Shown one piece after another: positions 15,687-24,442 of a DNA stretch of 35,540 bases. How positions within the stretch are numbered: position 1 is the stretch's first letter; every line of letters begins with the position of its first letter. Made by a program: the position numbers and the translations under genes. The notes under the pieces were generated by a model. That model was not told where the DNA came from, did not search any database, and saw only the letters and a program-made list of their open reading frames with translations. Location of the stretch: assembly GCA_902478365.1 (NCBI GenBank), contig CABSKX010000021.1, positions 1-35,540 of the forward strand. Reading direction: 5' to 3'. This DNA is from an uncultured Collinsella sp. (GTDB lineage: Bacteria; Actinomycetota; Coriobacteriia; Coriobacteriales; Coriobacteriaceae).

Positions 15687-16061
15687 CACATAACCTCCTT
15701 TTTGTCTACGTATTTCCTACACGACATTAAGGAAGTATACCTGTTTGGTTTGTGGAATTATAGCTAAATTCGCAAAAGGTTGGTTTATTTGTTTAAACGT
15801 CTATGTTTGTTACAAATTGATTACGTTACCGCTTTTTGACTCATTACACGCCAAGGCGTCGCACATCAAGCCATGCATTTTACAGATACAAACAGGCTGT
15901 TCATTAATATCGATTTTGGCAAGCGCGAATGCGCTTGTACTGCCGCTATTTTGTTTAAACAGACATGACTTGACTATTATCGTGACTTATGCTCTAGCGC
16001 AAGTAGTCATTGGGGACGTTCTTGTTTGACTAGTCGTTTAAGAACGTCCCCAACGACCAAG
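15687..16061. other. Gene-less AT-rich control region of the PTS operon
   Basis: No credible gene is present. Reading toward the PTS operon (minus strand) there is a TATAAT-like box at 15757-15762 without a convincing -35. Two direct copies of TTTGTTTAAAC stand at 15788-15798 and 15950-15960 and could bind a regulator. I saw no good sigma-54 (-24/-12) promoter, although many mannose PTS operons use one. A 14-base perfect inverted repeat (16010-16053) lies at the hypA end. Confidence 0.5.
16010..16053. repeat. 14-bp perfect inverted repeat, family B
   Basis: TTGGGGACGTTCTT (16010-16023) and AAGAACGTCCCCAA (16040-16053) are perfectly complementary with a 16-base loop. The arm sequence GGAACGTCCCCAA recurs alone at 32491-32503, which suggests a dispersed element. 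It lies 8 bases after the hypA stop and may end that transcript, though there is no T run. Confidence 0.7.
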
Positions 16062-16481
16062 TTAGGCGATGTGGAGGGGGTTGGCGGCGTCGACGGCGTC
16101 GGAAGGGCCATCGGGGGCAGCGCCTGCCGGGTCCTCGTCGGGGGTCTCGATCTGCTTGATCATGACCTCCTGGCCCTGCAGCAGGTATGTCTCGCCGCTA
16201 CCGCAATGGGGGCAGGTCTTGCCGTGCTCGACTGTCGAATAGTCGCGGCCGCACGCCTCGCAATGTGTCACGGCCTCGACGGGCTCCACAATAAGCTCCG
16301 CATCCTCGGTGATGGACTTTTTATCTGCCGCCCAGCGCCAAGCGTCGAGCAGCAAGTCGGGAACGACGCCCGAGACTTCGCCCAGCAGCAACGTCACGCT
16401 CGAAACGCGACGCACGCCATTGGCGCGCGCCACATTCTCAACATCGCGAATGATGTGATACACAATCCCTAATTCATGCAA
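16062..16481 (-). CDS. hypA: Hydrogenase nickel-incorporation protein HypA
   Basis: The 139-aa protein starts MHELGIVYHI, giving the His2/Glu3 nickel-binding N-terminus of HypA/HybF. It has a zinc site of two CxxC pairs: Cys74/Cys77 (HCEACG) and Cys90/Cys93 (CPHCG). HypA passes nickel to [NiFe]-hydrogenase large subunits together with HypB. The C-terminal tail after about 113 (DEDPAGAAPDGPSDAVDAANPLHIA) is longer than usual and looks disordered. No hypB or hydrogenase gene is nearby, so it is a solitary copy whose partners must lie elsewhere. Confidence 0.88.
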   Translation of the reverse strand: MHELGIVYHIIRDVENVARANGVRRVSSVTLLLGEVSGVVPDLLLDAWRWAADKKSITEDAELIVEPVEAVTHCEACGRDYSTVEHGKTCPHCGSGETYLLQGQEVMIKQIETPDEDPAGAAPDGPSDAVDAANPLHIA

Positions 16482-16524
16482 GGTAGAAACCTTTCCACAA
16501 CGGTTGATGCGATGTCAGCCAAAC

Positions 16525-16558
16525 GTAAGTGAGCGACGCCTCTGTGCCGCTCACTTAC
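16525..16558. terminator. 11-bp perfect dyad after the oxidoreductase gene
   Basis: GTAAGTGAGCG (16525-16535) and CGCTCACTTAC (16548-16558) form a perfect stem between the oxidoreductase stop and the hypA start. The tail on the minus strand is weak (GTTTGG), so termination is plausible but not certain. Confidence 0.5.
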
Positions 16559-16571
16559 TTGTTAGGTTCTT

Positions 16572-19349
16572 TTACTTCTTCCCGAATTTAATCTTAATCG
16601 CACGCTTGAGCGCGTACTTGCCGAGGCTTGGGAGCTTTTGCTCGTATTTGACCATCGTGGAGCACTCGGGGCGGTCGCGATCCAGATGGATGGCGTCGAA
16701 CGCGCACTTGGTGGTGCACAGGCCGCAGCCGATGCACTTGTTGGGGTCGACGATCGAGGCACCGCAACCCAGGCAACGGGCGGTCTCGGCGCGCACCTGC
16801 TCTTCGGTAAAGGTCTCGACGTACTCGCTAAACGGCGCGGCCTTCTCGCGCTCGCGGTCCACGTGGGCAGCCTCGCGGCTCGCGTTGTCGTAGCTCTCGA
16901 TCACGACATCGTCGCGGTCGAGCGCGGTATAGCGGCGCTGGTTGCGGCCGATGGTGAGCGTGGAGCCCGGCTGCACAAAGCGATGGATGGACACGGCGGC
17001 CTCGTGACCGGCGGCGATGGCGTCGATGGCAAAGCTCGGACCGGTATAGACGTCGCCGCCCACAAAGATGTCGGGCTCGGCAGTCTGATAGGTCTGGGGA
17101 TCGGCAAGAGCACCCTGGCCGCGGCCAAGCTCCACCTTGGAGCCAGCCAACAGGTCGCCCCACACAATGGACTGGCCAATCGACATGACGACACGGTCGG
17201 CATCGACACGGCGCAAATCGTTCTCGTCATACTCGGGCGCAAACCGGCCCTCGTCGTCAAAGACACGCGTGCAGCGCTTGAAGGTGATACCGCACACACG
17301 GCCGGTCTCGTCCAGATGGACCTCCTTGGGGCCCCAGCCGCAGCTGATGTGCGCGCCGTCCTCGATGGCCTCGCGACGCTCCTCCTCGCTGGCGGGCATC
17401 TGGGCCTCGCTCTCCAGGCAGAACATCTCAACGTGCTCGGAACCCAGACGGCAGGCGTTGCGCGCGACATCGATAGCCACGTTGCCGCCGCCCACCACGA
17501 TGGTGCGGCCGGGCAGTGCGTCGATCTTGCCGCTGTTAACCTCGCGAAGGAAGTCGACGGCCACGGTCACATCCTCGGCATCCTCGCCCGGAATACCGGC
17601 GAGGCGGCCGCCCTGGCAGCCAATAGCCACGTAGAAGGCCTTAAAGCCCTGCTCGCGCAGCTCGTCGAGCGTCACATCGCGACCGACTTCCACGCCATAG
17701 CGGAACTCGGCGCCCATCAGGCGAATGATCTCGACCTCGGCCTCGATAACGTCCTTCTCCAGCTTAAAGCTGGGAATACCGTAGGTGAGCATGCCGCCCG
17801 GACGCTCGTTCTTCTCGAATACGACGGGCTTATAGCCCTTCTCGGCCAGGTAGAAAGCGCAGGACAGACCGGCCGGGCCGGCACCGATGACGGCGATCTT
17901 CTGGTCGAAGCCGCCAGCGCGCGTCGGCGTCACCACGGGCGGGACATAGCGGGTCGCGGCATCCAGATCGCGCTGGGCGATGAACTTCTTGACCTCGTCG
18001 ATGGCCACGGCGGCGTCCACACGGCCGCGGGTGCAGGCATCCTCGCAGCGGCGATTGCACACACGGCCGCAGATAGCGGGCAGAGGGTTCTCGCGCTTAA
18101 TGAGTGCTAGGGCCTCGTCATAGCGACCCTGAGCCGCGAGCTTCAAATAGCCCTGAACGGCAACGTGCGCGGGGCAGGCCGTCTTGCAGGGCGCGGTGCC
18201 GGACTCATGCGTCTCGATGCGGTTGTCGTTGCGGTAGTTGGGCGACCACTTGGTGTGGTCCCACTTGGTGGCATCGGGCAGCTCCTGGCGCGGATACTCG
18301 GGCACCTGTCCGCCCGCCTTTTTGCTGCAGAGCTTCTGACCCAGCTTGGCGGCGCCGGCCGGACACACCTCAACGCAGCGACCGCAGGCCACGCACTTGT
18401 CCTTCTCGACCTTGGCGACATAGGCCGAGCGCGACAGGTTGGGCGTGTTGAACAGCTGCGAGGTGCGCAGGGCGTAGCACACGTTGACGTTGCAGTTGCA
18501 GATGGCGAAGATCTTGTTCTCGCCGTCAATGTTGGTGATCTGGTGCACAAAGCCGTTGTCCTCGGCCTGGCGCAGAATGTCGTAGACCTCGTCGCGGGTC
18601 ACGTAATGGCCACGATCGGTCTCGACCACGTAGTCGGCCATATCGCCCACGGCGATGCACCAATCGGCCGGGTCGTCGGCACAGCCCTCACCCATCACGC
18701 GACGGCTCGCACGGCAGCTGCAGGTGCTGGCGGCATACTTACCCTCGTATTTGTCGAGCCAGTGCTCGATATGCTCAATAGGCACCGAGGTGCTCGCGGC
18801 ATCGATGGCCTTCTCGACCGGAATGACGTGCATGCCGATGCCGGCGCCTCCGGGCGGCACCATCGGCGTGGCCTTGGACAGCGGACCCTTGGATGCCTGT
18901 TCAAAGAACTTGGCGTAGACCGGATGCTCATCGAGCTGGCTCACGCGCATGTTGAGGAACTCGGCAGAACCCGGCACCAGCATGGGCAGGACCCACTGCT
19001 TGGCGCGCTCGGGGTTTTCCCAGTTATACTCGAGCAGACCCGTGTAGCTCATGTCGTCGAGCATCTTTTCGATATCGGCCTCGGGCATGCCGGTGAGCTT
19101 GACCATCTCGGGCAGCGTATAGGGACGGCGCATCTTCATCTTGCAGAGCACTTCGGCTTGCTCGTCGGTTGCGGCCTCGGCAAACGACCAGTACTCGTAG
19201 CCCAGCAGCTCGTCGCGATGCAGCAGACGGTTGGTGCAGTGCTCGCACAGCTTGACGATGGCCTCGCGCGGATGCTCCGGCAGCGGCGGTACAAACTCCG
19301 CGCCGATATCGGGCTCGGTGTAGCTAATTCCCGGTCCGTTGAGAATCAT
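16572..19349 (-). CDS. FAD-dependent pyridine-nucleotide oxidoreductase with multiple Fe-S clusters
   Basis: The 925-aa flavoprotein resembles the glutamate synthase small subunit / NADPH-ferredoxin oxidoreductase fold with extra modules. Residues 1-200 hold an early CEHC pair and a winged-helix-like part. A Cys-rich middle includes CSC near 210-212 and CNC near 284-286, then a CxxCxxCxxxCP ferredoxin motif (319-329, CVACGRCVEVCP). The GltD-type Fe-S segment is CKTACPAHVAVQGYL with CGRVCNRRCEDACTRG (388-442). FAD site: IGAGPAG (488-494). NAD(P) site: VVGGGNVAIDVA (about 630). The C-terminal ferredoxin domain has CLGCG and CIGCGLCTTKC (859-882). The ATG at 19349 follows an AGAAGGGA box. It is divergent from a TetR gene that probably controls it. 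The substrate is unknown; electron shuttling for a reductive pathway is an inference. Confidence 0.85.
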   Translation of the reverse strand: MILNGPGISYTEPDIGAEFVPPLPEHPREAIVKLCEHCTNRLLHRDELLGYEYWSFAEAATDEQAEVLCKMKMRRPYTLPEMVKLTGMPEADIEKMLDDMSYTGLLEYNWENPERAKQWVLPMLVPGSAEFLNMRVSQLDEHPVYAKFFEQASKGPLSKATPMVPPGGAGIGMHVIPVEKAIDAASTSVPIEHIEHWLDKYEGKYAASTCSCRASRRVMGEGCADDPADWCIAVGDMADYVVETDRGHYVTRDEVYDILRQAEDNGFVHQITNIDGENKIFAICNCNVNVCYALRTSQLFNTPNLSRSAYVAKVEKDKCVACGRCVEVCPAGAAKLGQKLCSKKAGGQVPEYPRQELPDATKWDHTKWSPNYRNDNRIETHESGTAPCKTACPAHVAVQGYLKLAAQGRYDEALALIKRENPLPAICGRVCNRRCEDACTRGRVDAAVAIDEVKKFIAQRDLDAATRYVPPVVTPTRAGGFDQKIAVIGAGPAGLSCAFYLAEKGYKPVVFEKNERPGGMLTYGIPSFKLEKDVIEAEVEIIRLMGAEFRYGVEVGRDVTLDELREQGFKAFYVAIGCQGGRLAGIPGEDAEDVTVAVDFLREVNSGKIDALPGRTIVVGGGNVAIDVARNACRLGSEHVEMFCLESEAQMPASEEERREAIEDGAHISCGWGPKEVHLDETGRVCGITFKRCTRVFDDEGRFAPEYDENDLRRVDADRVVMSIGQSIVWGDLLAGSKVELGRGQGALADPQTYQTAEPDIFVGGDVYTGPSFAIDAIAAGHEAAVSIHRFVQPGSTLTIGRNQRRYTALDRDDVVIESYDNASREAAHVDREREKAAPFSEYVETFTEEQVRAETARCLGCGASIVDPNKCIGCGLCTTKCAFDAIHLDRDRPECSTMVKYEQKLPSLGKYALKRAIKIKFGKK

Positions 19350-19443
19350 GGTTGTCCCTTCTCTTGCCACAGCCCGGCGAGACCGCAGCACCCCTCTTTT
19401 TTTGCAGGCCGGGCATGCCCCCATGCCGTTCACCCGCCATTAG

Positions 19444-19458
19444 TTGACATTGTGTCAA
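19444..19458. promoter_or_regulatory. Operator-like dyad 1 (TetR site candidate)
   Basis: TTGACA-TTG-TGTCAA is a perfect 6-bp dyad with a 3-base spacer in the intergenic space between the divergent oxidoreductase and TetR genes. It contains -35-like TTGACA hexamers on both strands, so bound repressor would block promoters. It has the same form as dyad 2, with centres 23 bases apart. Confidence 0.65.
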
Positions 19459-19466
19459 AAATAGTA

Positions 19467-19481
19467 TTGACGAACCGTCAA
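19467..19481. promoter_or_regulatory. Operator-like dyad 2 (TetR site candidate)
   Basis: TTGACG-AAC-CGTCAA is a second dyad of the form TTGACR-N3-YGTCAA. Two matching dyads roughly two helical turns apart fit cooperative or paired binding by the adjacent TetR-family protein. This is inferred from sequence and position. Confidence 0.65.
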
Positions 19482-19539
19482 CAATATTCAAGACTGTTAG
19501 GCGAACGGTCAGGCAAAAGAGGATGAAAGGCGGCAAAAC

Positions 19540-20202
19540 ATGGACAACAACGCAGCAGATACCTCTGTGGTCGATGCCGTCCCTGCATCCGATAGCGCGG
19601 CAAAGCGCCTGACGGGCGACGAACGCCGTCGCGAGATCCTCGATGCCGTGCGCACCGTAAGCTCCGAGTTGGGCGTGTCCCACCTATCGGTATCGGCCGT
19701 GACCAAACGAGCCGGCTGCACGCGTTCATTGTTCTACCACTACTTTGCCGACATGGACGCCGCCGTCACCGCCGTCATGGACGAGGCGATCGACGGTTTT
19801 ATCTCCGAGCTCGAGCAGTGGAATGCCAACCGCACCGTCGGCGATATCGAGGGCGCGCTCGACACTGTCGCCCCGCTCTTTAAGCGCCTGGTCGCCAGCG
19901 GCCACGAGCTGCCGAGTACCCTGACCTCGAGCAGCGGCGCGCTCTACGGCGGCTTTCTGCACAACGTGGTTCAGCGCGTGGCTCAGTACATCTGCGACAC
20001 CACCGTGGTTGATTTTGTCGCCCATCACGAGCTGCGCATCGACCATGTCTACGAAACGTTCTACACCCTCATCATGGGTCTTTTGATGTATATCCGCACG
20101 CACCCCGATGTGCCCGACGAGACGGTCAAGGAAATCATCGCCTCGACGCTCCACATCGAGGGCTATACCGCCAAGTATCCGGAGCGCAAGCCCCAGAACT
20201 GA
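19540..20202 (+). CDS. TetR/AcrR-family transcriptional regulator
   Basis: The 220-aa protein has the TetR N-terminal HTH at about 25-75: RRREILDAVRTVSSELGVSHLSVSAVTKRAGCTRSLFYHYFADMDAAVTAVMDEA. The rest is an alpha-helical ligand and dimer domain without recognisable ligand residues. It is transcribed divergently from the FAD/Fe-S oxidoreductase and in the same direction as the following membrane-protein gene, 63 bases on. Two dyads in the divergent promoter region are probable operators, so it likely controls itself, the oxidoreductase and the membrane protein in response to an unknown effector. Confidence 0.92.
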   Translation: MDNNAADTSVVDAVPASDSAAKRLTGDERRREILDAVRTVSSELGVSHLSVSAVTKRAGCTRSLFYHYFADMDAAVTAVMDEAIDGFISELEQWNANRTVGDIEGALDTVAPLFKRLVASGHELPSTLTSSSGALYGGFLHNVVQRVAQYICDTTVVDFVAHHELRIDHVYETFYTLIMGLLMYIRTHPDVPDETVKEIIASTLHIEGYTAKYPERKPQN

Positions 20203-20265
20203 CGACATTTGGCCAAACTGTCCGCGATCAGAAGAGGGGCCGCGGGCGTGTGAAAGGAGAGCAGC

Positions 20266-21273
20266 ATGCTGTTCGATGTTTGGGGTAGCGATACCCTTAT
20301 CCACTGGGCCGGCTGGGCCATGGTCTTTATTGGCCTGATCGTGCTCAACGAGGTCGGCCGCCGCACCAAGCTCGGCGCGGCCATCATCTTTGGCGTGGCT
20401 CCGCTGGCCATGACCATCTACTGCGTCGCCATCGCCGTCGGCGTTTCGCAGGGTGCCGAGTGGGCGCTCACCAACCCCACCCATGTGTACCAGAACAGCT
20501 GGTTCCACTACGCCAAGGTGTACGCGGCGCTGGCCGGTTGCTGGGGCTTCATCGCCATTAAGTACCAGTGGGGAAAGATCGGCAAGGCGCATTGATTCCG
20601 CGCATGGCCGTTTGTGATCGTCGCCATCAACATCTTGATCGCCGTCGTGTCCGACTTCGAGAGCGCCTATCACTTCTTTGTCCTGGGCGAGTCCACCTGG
20701 GTCACCTCCGAAGGTGCCACGCAGCTGGCCGGCTGGAACAACGTGTTCAACGGCATCGCCGGTATCATCAACATCTTCTGCATGACCGGTTGGTGGAGCG
20801 TCTACGCCTCCGAGGATCAGACCGACATGCTGTGGCCCGACATGACCTGGGTCTACATCATCGCCTACGATATCTGGAACTTCTGCTACACCTACAACTG
20901 CCTGCCCACCCACTCCTGGTTCTGCGGCTTTGCGCTGCTGCTGGCGCCCACCGTCGCCGCCTTTATCTGGAACAAGGGCGGCTGGATCCAGAACCGCGCC
21001 TTTACGCTGGCCATTTGGTGCATGTTTGCCCAGGTGTTCCCGTACTTCCAGGAGGAGTCCATCTTTGTAACCCACTCCACGCTCGACCCCGGCGCCGCTA
21101 CCGCGGTCTCGATCGCTGCGCTGATCGCCAACGTCGCCGCGATCATCTACATCGCCTACCGCGCCAAGAAGCTCGGCCGCAATCCCTACAAGCAGGATGT
21201 CTTTGAGGGCACCAGCGATTGGGAGAAGGCCACTGCCCGCCGCGCCAAGGTTGATTACGCGCACGCCGAGTAA
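20266..21273 (+). pseudogene. DUF5692-like multi-pass membrane protein, interrupted by in-frame TGA
   Basis: Two in-frame pieces (20266-20595, 109 aa, and 20596-21273) join to a 335-aa membrane protein with about eight hydrophobic segments. The junction reads IGKAH-TGA-FRAWPFVIVAINIL with no frame change. A single TGG (Trp) to TGA change explains it, since I recall a Trp at this point in relatives of the family (HWF). An AAAGGAGA box precedes the ATG at 20266, and the second piece has no good start or ribosome site of its own. Aromatic-rich motifs such as NSWFHYAKVYAALAGCWGF and DMTWVYIIAYDIWNFCYTYNCLPTHSW are intact. It follows the TetR gene and may act with the oxidoreductase. A sequencing error, true nonsense mutation or read-through are all possible. 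Confidence 0.7.
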
Positions 21274-21344
21274 CGTGCCTGGCGCAGACATCGCTTGAGC
21301 GCGAAGCAGCATAGCCGGCTCCGCGCAACTCAACGCATTGCAGA

Positions 21345-21384
21345 GCCCCCGGAATGTGATTCGTTCGCGTTCCGGGGGCCTTTT
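21345..21384 (+). terminator. Intrinsic terminator after the membrane-protein gene
   Basis: GCCCCCGGAA (21345-21354) pairs perfectly with TTCCGGGGGC (21370-21379), followed by CTTTTG. It lies 71 bases after the stop of the interrupted membrane-protein gene. Confidence 0.88.
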
Positions 21385-21506
21385 GCTGCCGCGAGGATGC
21401 GGCCGAACGATGCGCTCAGGTTAAATCAAATCTTATATTTCATACGCGCTTTATATGGCTCCATTTTTGGGTACAGTGTTGAGCCGATATTGAGCTTGGG
21501 GGATAT

Positions 21507-23009
21507 ATGAAAGATGAGACGATGGGCCAAGAGGATGCGGCCCAAGATGCAGAAGCGTGTGCCGAGGCCCTGGAGAGCCTAGACCAGATCGCACTGGCCG
21601 AGATTGCGTTTGACGATTCGAGCGTTGATGTGCGGGATGAGCCGGAAATCGAGGCGCAGCCCGATGATCAGGATGCAAAAGACGATGGCGCCGCGCCCAC
21701 CGAGGACGAGGCGGGGCACGAGGAATCCGAATGCGAGGCCGACGACCAGCCCGAATCCGACACGAGCGAGGAAACCATCTTGCTCGACAGCTTGCCGGCC
21801 GAAGATTCGCTGACCCGCGAGCTTCCCGGCCTGGGCTCCGCGCCTGCCGTGGACGAGACCATCGCCATGGGCGATATTCCCCTACCGTCCGTTCCTTCGG
21901 CACGCGAAGCCGAGGTTCGTCATCGTAAGATGCCGCCCAAGCGTCGCAACCTGATGGTTGCCGGCGTTGTGGCCGTCGCGCTCGTCGCCGGCGGCGCAGG
22001 CTATGCTGCCTGGAACGGATATCAGCAAGAGCAGGCTGCCGCTGTCGCCGCCAGTGCACACACGATGATGTCGGTGCAGATTGGCGTGCATGCCGCAGGG
22101 CTCGACTGCTCAACTGGTTCCAAGATTCCCGTGCAGGTGAGCGGCCAGGATTCCGACGGTTCTTCCGTGAGCGAAACGCTCTACGTTGACGAACACGGTC
22201 GCGGCATTAAGCTGCTGCCCGGCGACTATACGCTCTCCATCGCTGGGTCCCCCATCGCAGCCGACGGTACCATCTACACTGTCCCGACCACCAAGGCACA
22301 GGTCACCATTAAGAGCGATGGGCAGGATTTGAGTGCCCAGGCCACCTTTAAGCTCAAGGTGCCTTCGGCCGACACGGTGACTGACGACCAGATCGATGCC
22401 GCCGCCAAGTATGCCGCGGAAGGCGGGGTGAACTCCGCCGCGGTCGCAAAGGTGCTCCAGCAGGCGGCAACCGCGCGCCGTGACGCCGCCGTCAACGCCG
22501 TGAGCGCGAGCGAGGCACAGGCGGCCCGCGACGCCGATGCTCGACATAAGGCAACGGACCTGTATCAGCTCGATATTCCCGTTGAGTGGTACGGCAAAGT
22601 CGCGACTTGGCAAAACGGCAGCACGCTGTGCATTTATCTGGACGGCGACACCAACACACCGCTCGTGACGCTCGTCGCGGTGCGCGAGGGCGAGAGCTTT
22701 ACGCCCGATGAGGGCGACGCGGTTTTGGGTGCGGCAAACCTCGGCAACGGCTACACCGTCTACGCCAGCGGCCCCGTCTATCCGTACGTGGTGCCCCAGA
22801 CCATCAACGGACGGACGCAAGACCCCGTGTCGACCTACCCCATGGATACGGCGATTGAGCTTGTCGAGCTCACGACCGGCAACCGCTACACCTATAGCCA
22901 GATCAAGAACGTGCTGGTCGGCAAAGACGGCAAGGCCGACGCCGCCACCAAGCTCGAATGCGACTACCTCGCCCAGATTCTGATGCCGAGCATCAAAGCC
23001 CAAGACTAG
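21507..23009 (+). CDS. Single-pass membrane-anchored hypothetical protein, acidic N-terminus
   Basis: I do not recognise a family for this 500-aa protein. Residues 1-140 are very acidic and probably disordered in the cytoplasm (many Asp/Glu, ending in basic HRKMPPKRR). One transmembrane helix follows at about 149-169 (LMVAGVVAVALVAGGAGYAAW). The remaining 330 residues would be outside the cell: a beta-rich part (about 180-290, with TLSIAGSPIAADGTIYTVPTTKAQ), an Ala-rich helical part (about 295-350) and a C-terminal domain (about 355-495). The layout resembles Coriobacterial surface proteins with carboxypeptidase-regulatory-like segments. The ATG follows a GGGGG box. It stands alone between two terminators. 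Confidence 0.8.
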   Translation: MKDETMGQEDAAQDAEACAEALESLDQIALAEIAFDDSSVDVRDEPEIEAQPDDQDAKDDGAAPTEDEAGHEESECEADDQPESDTSEETILLDSLPAEDSLTRELPGLGSAPAVDETIAMGDIPLPSVPSAREAEVRHRKMPPKRRNLMVAGVVAVALVAGGAGYAAWNGYQQEQAAAVAASAHTMMSVQIGVHAAGLDCSTGSKIPVQVSGQDSDGSSVSETLYVDEHGRGIKLLPGDYTLSIAGSPIAADGTIYTVPTTKAQVTIKSDGQDLSAQATFKLKVPSADTVTDDQIDAAAKYAAEGGVNSAAVAKVLQQAATARRDAAVNAVSASEAQAARDADARHKATDLYQLDIPVEWYGKVATWQNGSTLCIYLDGDTNTPLVTLVAVREGESFTPDEGDAVLGAANLGNGYTVYASGPVYPYVVPQTINGRTQDPVSTYPMDTAIELVELTTGNRYTYSQIKNVLVGKDGKADAATKLECDYLAQILMPSIKAQD

Positions 23010-23044
23010 CCGGGCGCATCATGGTGCTCCCCAACCGTGATAAA

Positions 23045-23069
23045 GGGGCCAGGAGGTCCTGGCCCCACA
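23045..23069 (-). terminator. Terminator between convergent genes
   Basis: GGGGCCAGGA (23045-23054) and TCCTGGCCCC (23057-23066) form a perfect 10-bp stem. Read on the minus strand it is followed by TTTATC, so it best serves the ATPase gene, but it could stop both convergent transcripts. Confidence 0.65.
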
Positions 23070-23082
23070 GATCCGTAGATGA

Positions 23083-24435
23083 TTAGGCAAGGAGCCACTT
23101 CCATGCGGGCACAACGTGTACCGCACCGTGCTCGCATGGAATATCGGCCTGCTCATCCATGGTAACGATTGCCGACTCGCCAAGATCGAACTGGGCCATC
23201 GAGGCATCAAGCGCGGCAATTTCGCGCTCGCGCGTTTTCTCACTTGCCATATCCACACTCACCTGAATCAGGCTATAAGCCCGCATGAGAAGTGCGTCCC
23301 CAGCCACAAAGTCCACCTCATGGCTTTTGCTCTTCTCTTTGATCAGCAGGCGGCAGACCGAGCCGGTCCTCACCGCGGGAGTCCTTCTTCTTAGCGCATT
23401 GAACACTGCGGTCTCGAGCCTCTGGCCCTGGTCCAATGCTGATGCGGGAGAGAATGCTCCAAACATCGCAGGGTCGACAGCGTAGACCTTAGACGCAGAC
23501 CGCATGTTATTTGCCAATGAACGCGTGAACTCCGGCACAGAAAATAACAGGTAGGCATCCTCATAATACTCAAGTAAATCGCTGAGCGAATTACGACTGA
23601 CGGGTATCTGTCTGCTCTTGAACTCGTTGTACACTTTGTTCACTGACAGCTCTCGTCCCGAAGATGCCATACACCGCGTCAAGAACAGCGATGCCAGGCG
23701 AGGGTTCTTGACGTCGTAACGCTCAATGACGTCCATAGCGACCGTTCGCGAAGCATATTCCTGTAGCAGCTGAATCGCGTCTGCGGGCGTCTGCTCAAGC
23801 GTCGCGATGAATCCCCCTCGTTCAAGATATCCGATCAGATGATGTCGAAGCAGCGCTGCATCGCTTGGGGAAAAGGTCGCATCTGGCTCGAAAACGCTCC
23901 CCGTCTTATACCGAACGTATTCCGAAAAACTCAACGGAAAAAGCTCCCGTATAAGAGAACGACCCCTGAACTCGCTCTTAAGCTCTGAGGACAGCATCTT
24001 GGAAGAAGATCCCGTCACATAGACGGTCGCTTTCTCCGTATCGACTACACGCCGCAGAAACGCACCCCATTCGGGAATTTCCTGGATCTCGTCAAAGAAA
24101 ATGTAAGCGCCCTCGGTTCGAGCAGCAGGATACAGCGCATAGAACGTGTCGAGCACGTCCGCCAGCAGCGATGACTCATACGGGCGCAAGCGCTCGTCCT
24201 CAAAATTAAAGTAAAGCATCCGGTCAAGCTCGACGCCCCGGCCCTGAAGCCGCTGCATCTCCTGATACAGGCGATACGTCTTTCCACAACGGCGGGCCCC
24301 CACAACCACATTTACGATGTTGTCGCGCTTTGGCTCCTGTGGGTTTTCCAGATCAAGGTCTCGCTCAAAGACCTGCGGAACCCCCTGCTGTTCAAAGTCC
24401 TTTATTTTCTGGGCGATCAAGTCGTTGAATGCCAT
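23083..24435 (-). CDS. AAA-type ATPase with DUF4143 domain
   Basis: This 450-aa protein belongs to the large group of archaeal/bacterial ATPases with an N-terminal AAA_14 domain and C-terminal DUF4143. Walker A is GARRCGKT (46-53), Walker B YIFFDEIQEI (111-120), and VYVTGSSSKMLSSEL carries a sensor-like segment (about 140-155). The SFSEYVRYKTG stretch and the winged-helix part near VNKVYNEFKSRQIPVSRNSLSDLLEYYEDAYLLF are typical. A restriction-like fold near the C-terminus (KSHEVDFVAGDALL, about 375) is common in this family. The cellular role is unknown; some members have been proposed as addiction or defence ATPases. The promoter sits inside a 24-bp inverted repeat, which suggests autoregulation. 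It is a single-gene transcript. Confidence 0.88.
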   Translation of the reverse strand: MAFNDLIAQKIKDFEQQGVPQVFERDLDLENPQEPKRDNIVNVVVGARRCGKTYRLYQEMQRLQGRGVELDRMLYFNFEDERLRPYESSLLADVLDTFYALYPAARTEGAYIFFDEIQEIPEWGAFLRRVVDTEKATVYVTGSSSKMLSSELKSEFRGRSLIRELFPLSFSEYVRYKTGSVFEPDATFSPSDAALLRHHLIGYLERGGFIATLEQTPADAIQLLQEYASRTVAMDVIERYDVKNPRLASLFLTRCMASSGRELSVNKVYNEFKSRQIPVSRNSLSDLLEYYEDAYLLFSVPEFTRSLANNMRSASKVYAVDPAMFGAFSPASALDQGQRLETAVFNALRRRTPAVRTGSVCRLLIKEKSKSHEVDFVAGDALLMRAYSLIQVSVDMASEKTREREIAALDASMAQFDLGESAIVTMDEQADIPCEHGAVHVVPAWKWLLA

Positions 24436-24442
24436 GATTCTC

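Noticed and set aside
13830..15767. A 645-codon plus-strand frame over the PTS genes
   Set aside because: It is antisense to the IIAB, IIC and IID genes, which have catalytic histidines and family motifs.
15745..16029. Small plus-strand frame upstream of hypA
   Set aside because: AT-rich control region without ribosome site; the Cys/Leu-rich product has no family resemblance.
20593..20595. TGA as selenocysteine codon
   Set aside because: The position appears to be Trp in the family, no redox context exists in this membrane protein and I saw no convincing SECIS hairpin directly downstream.
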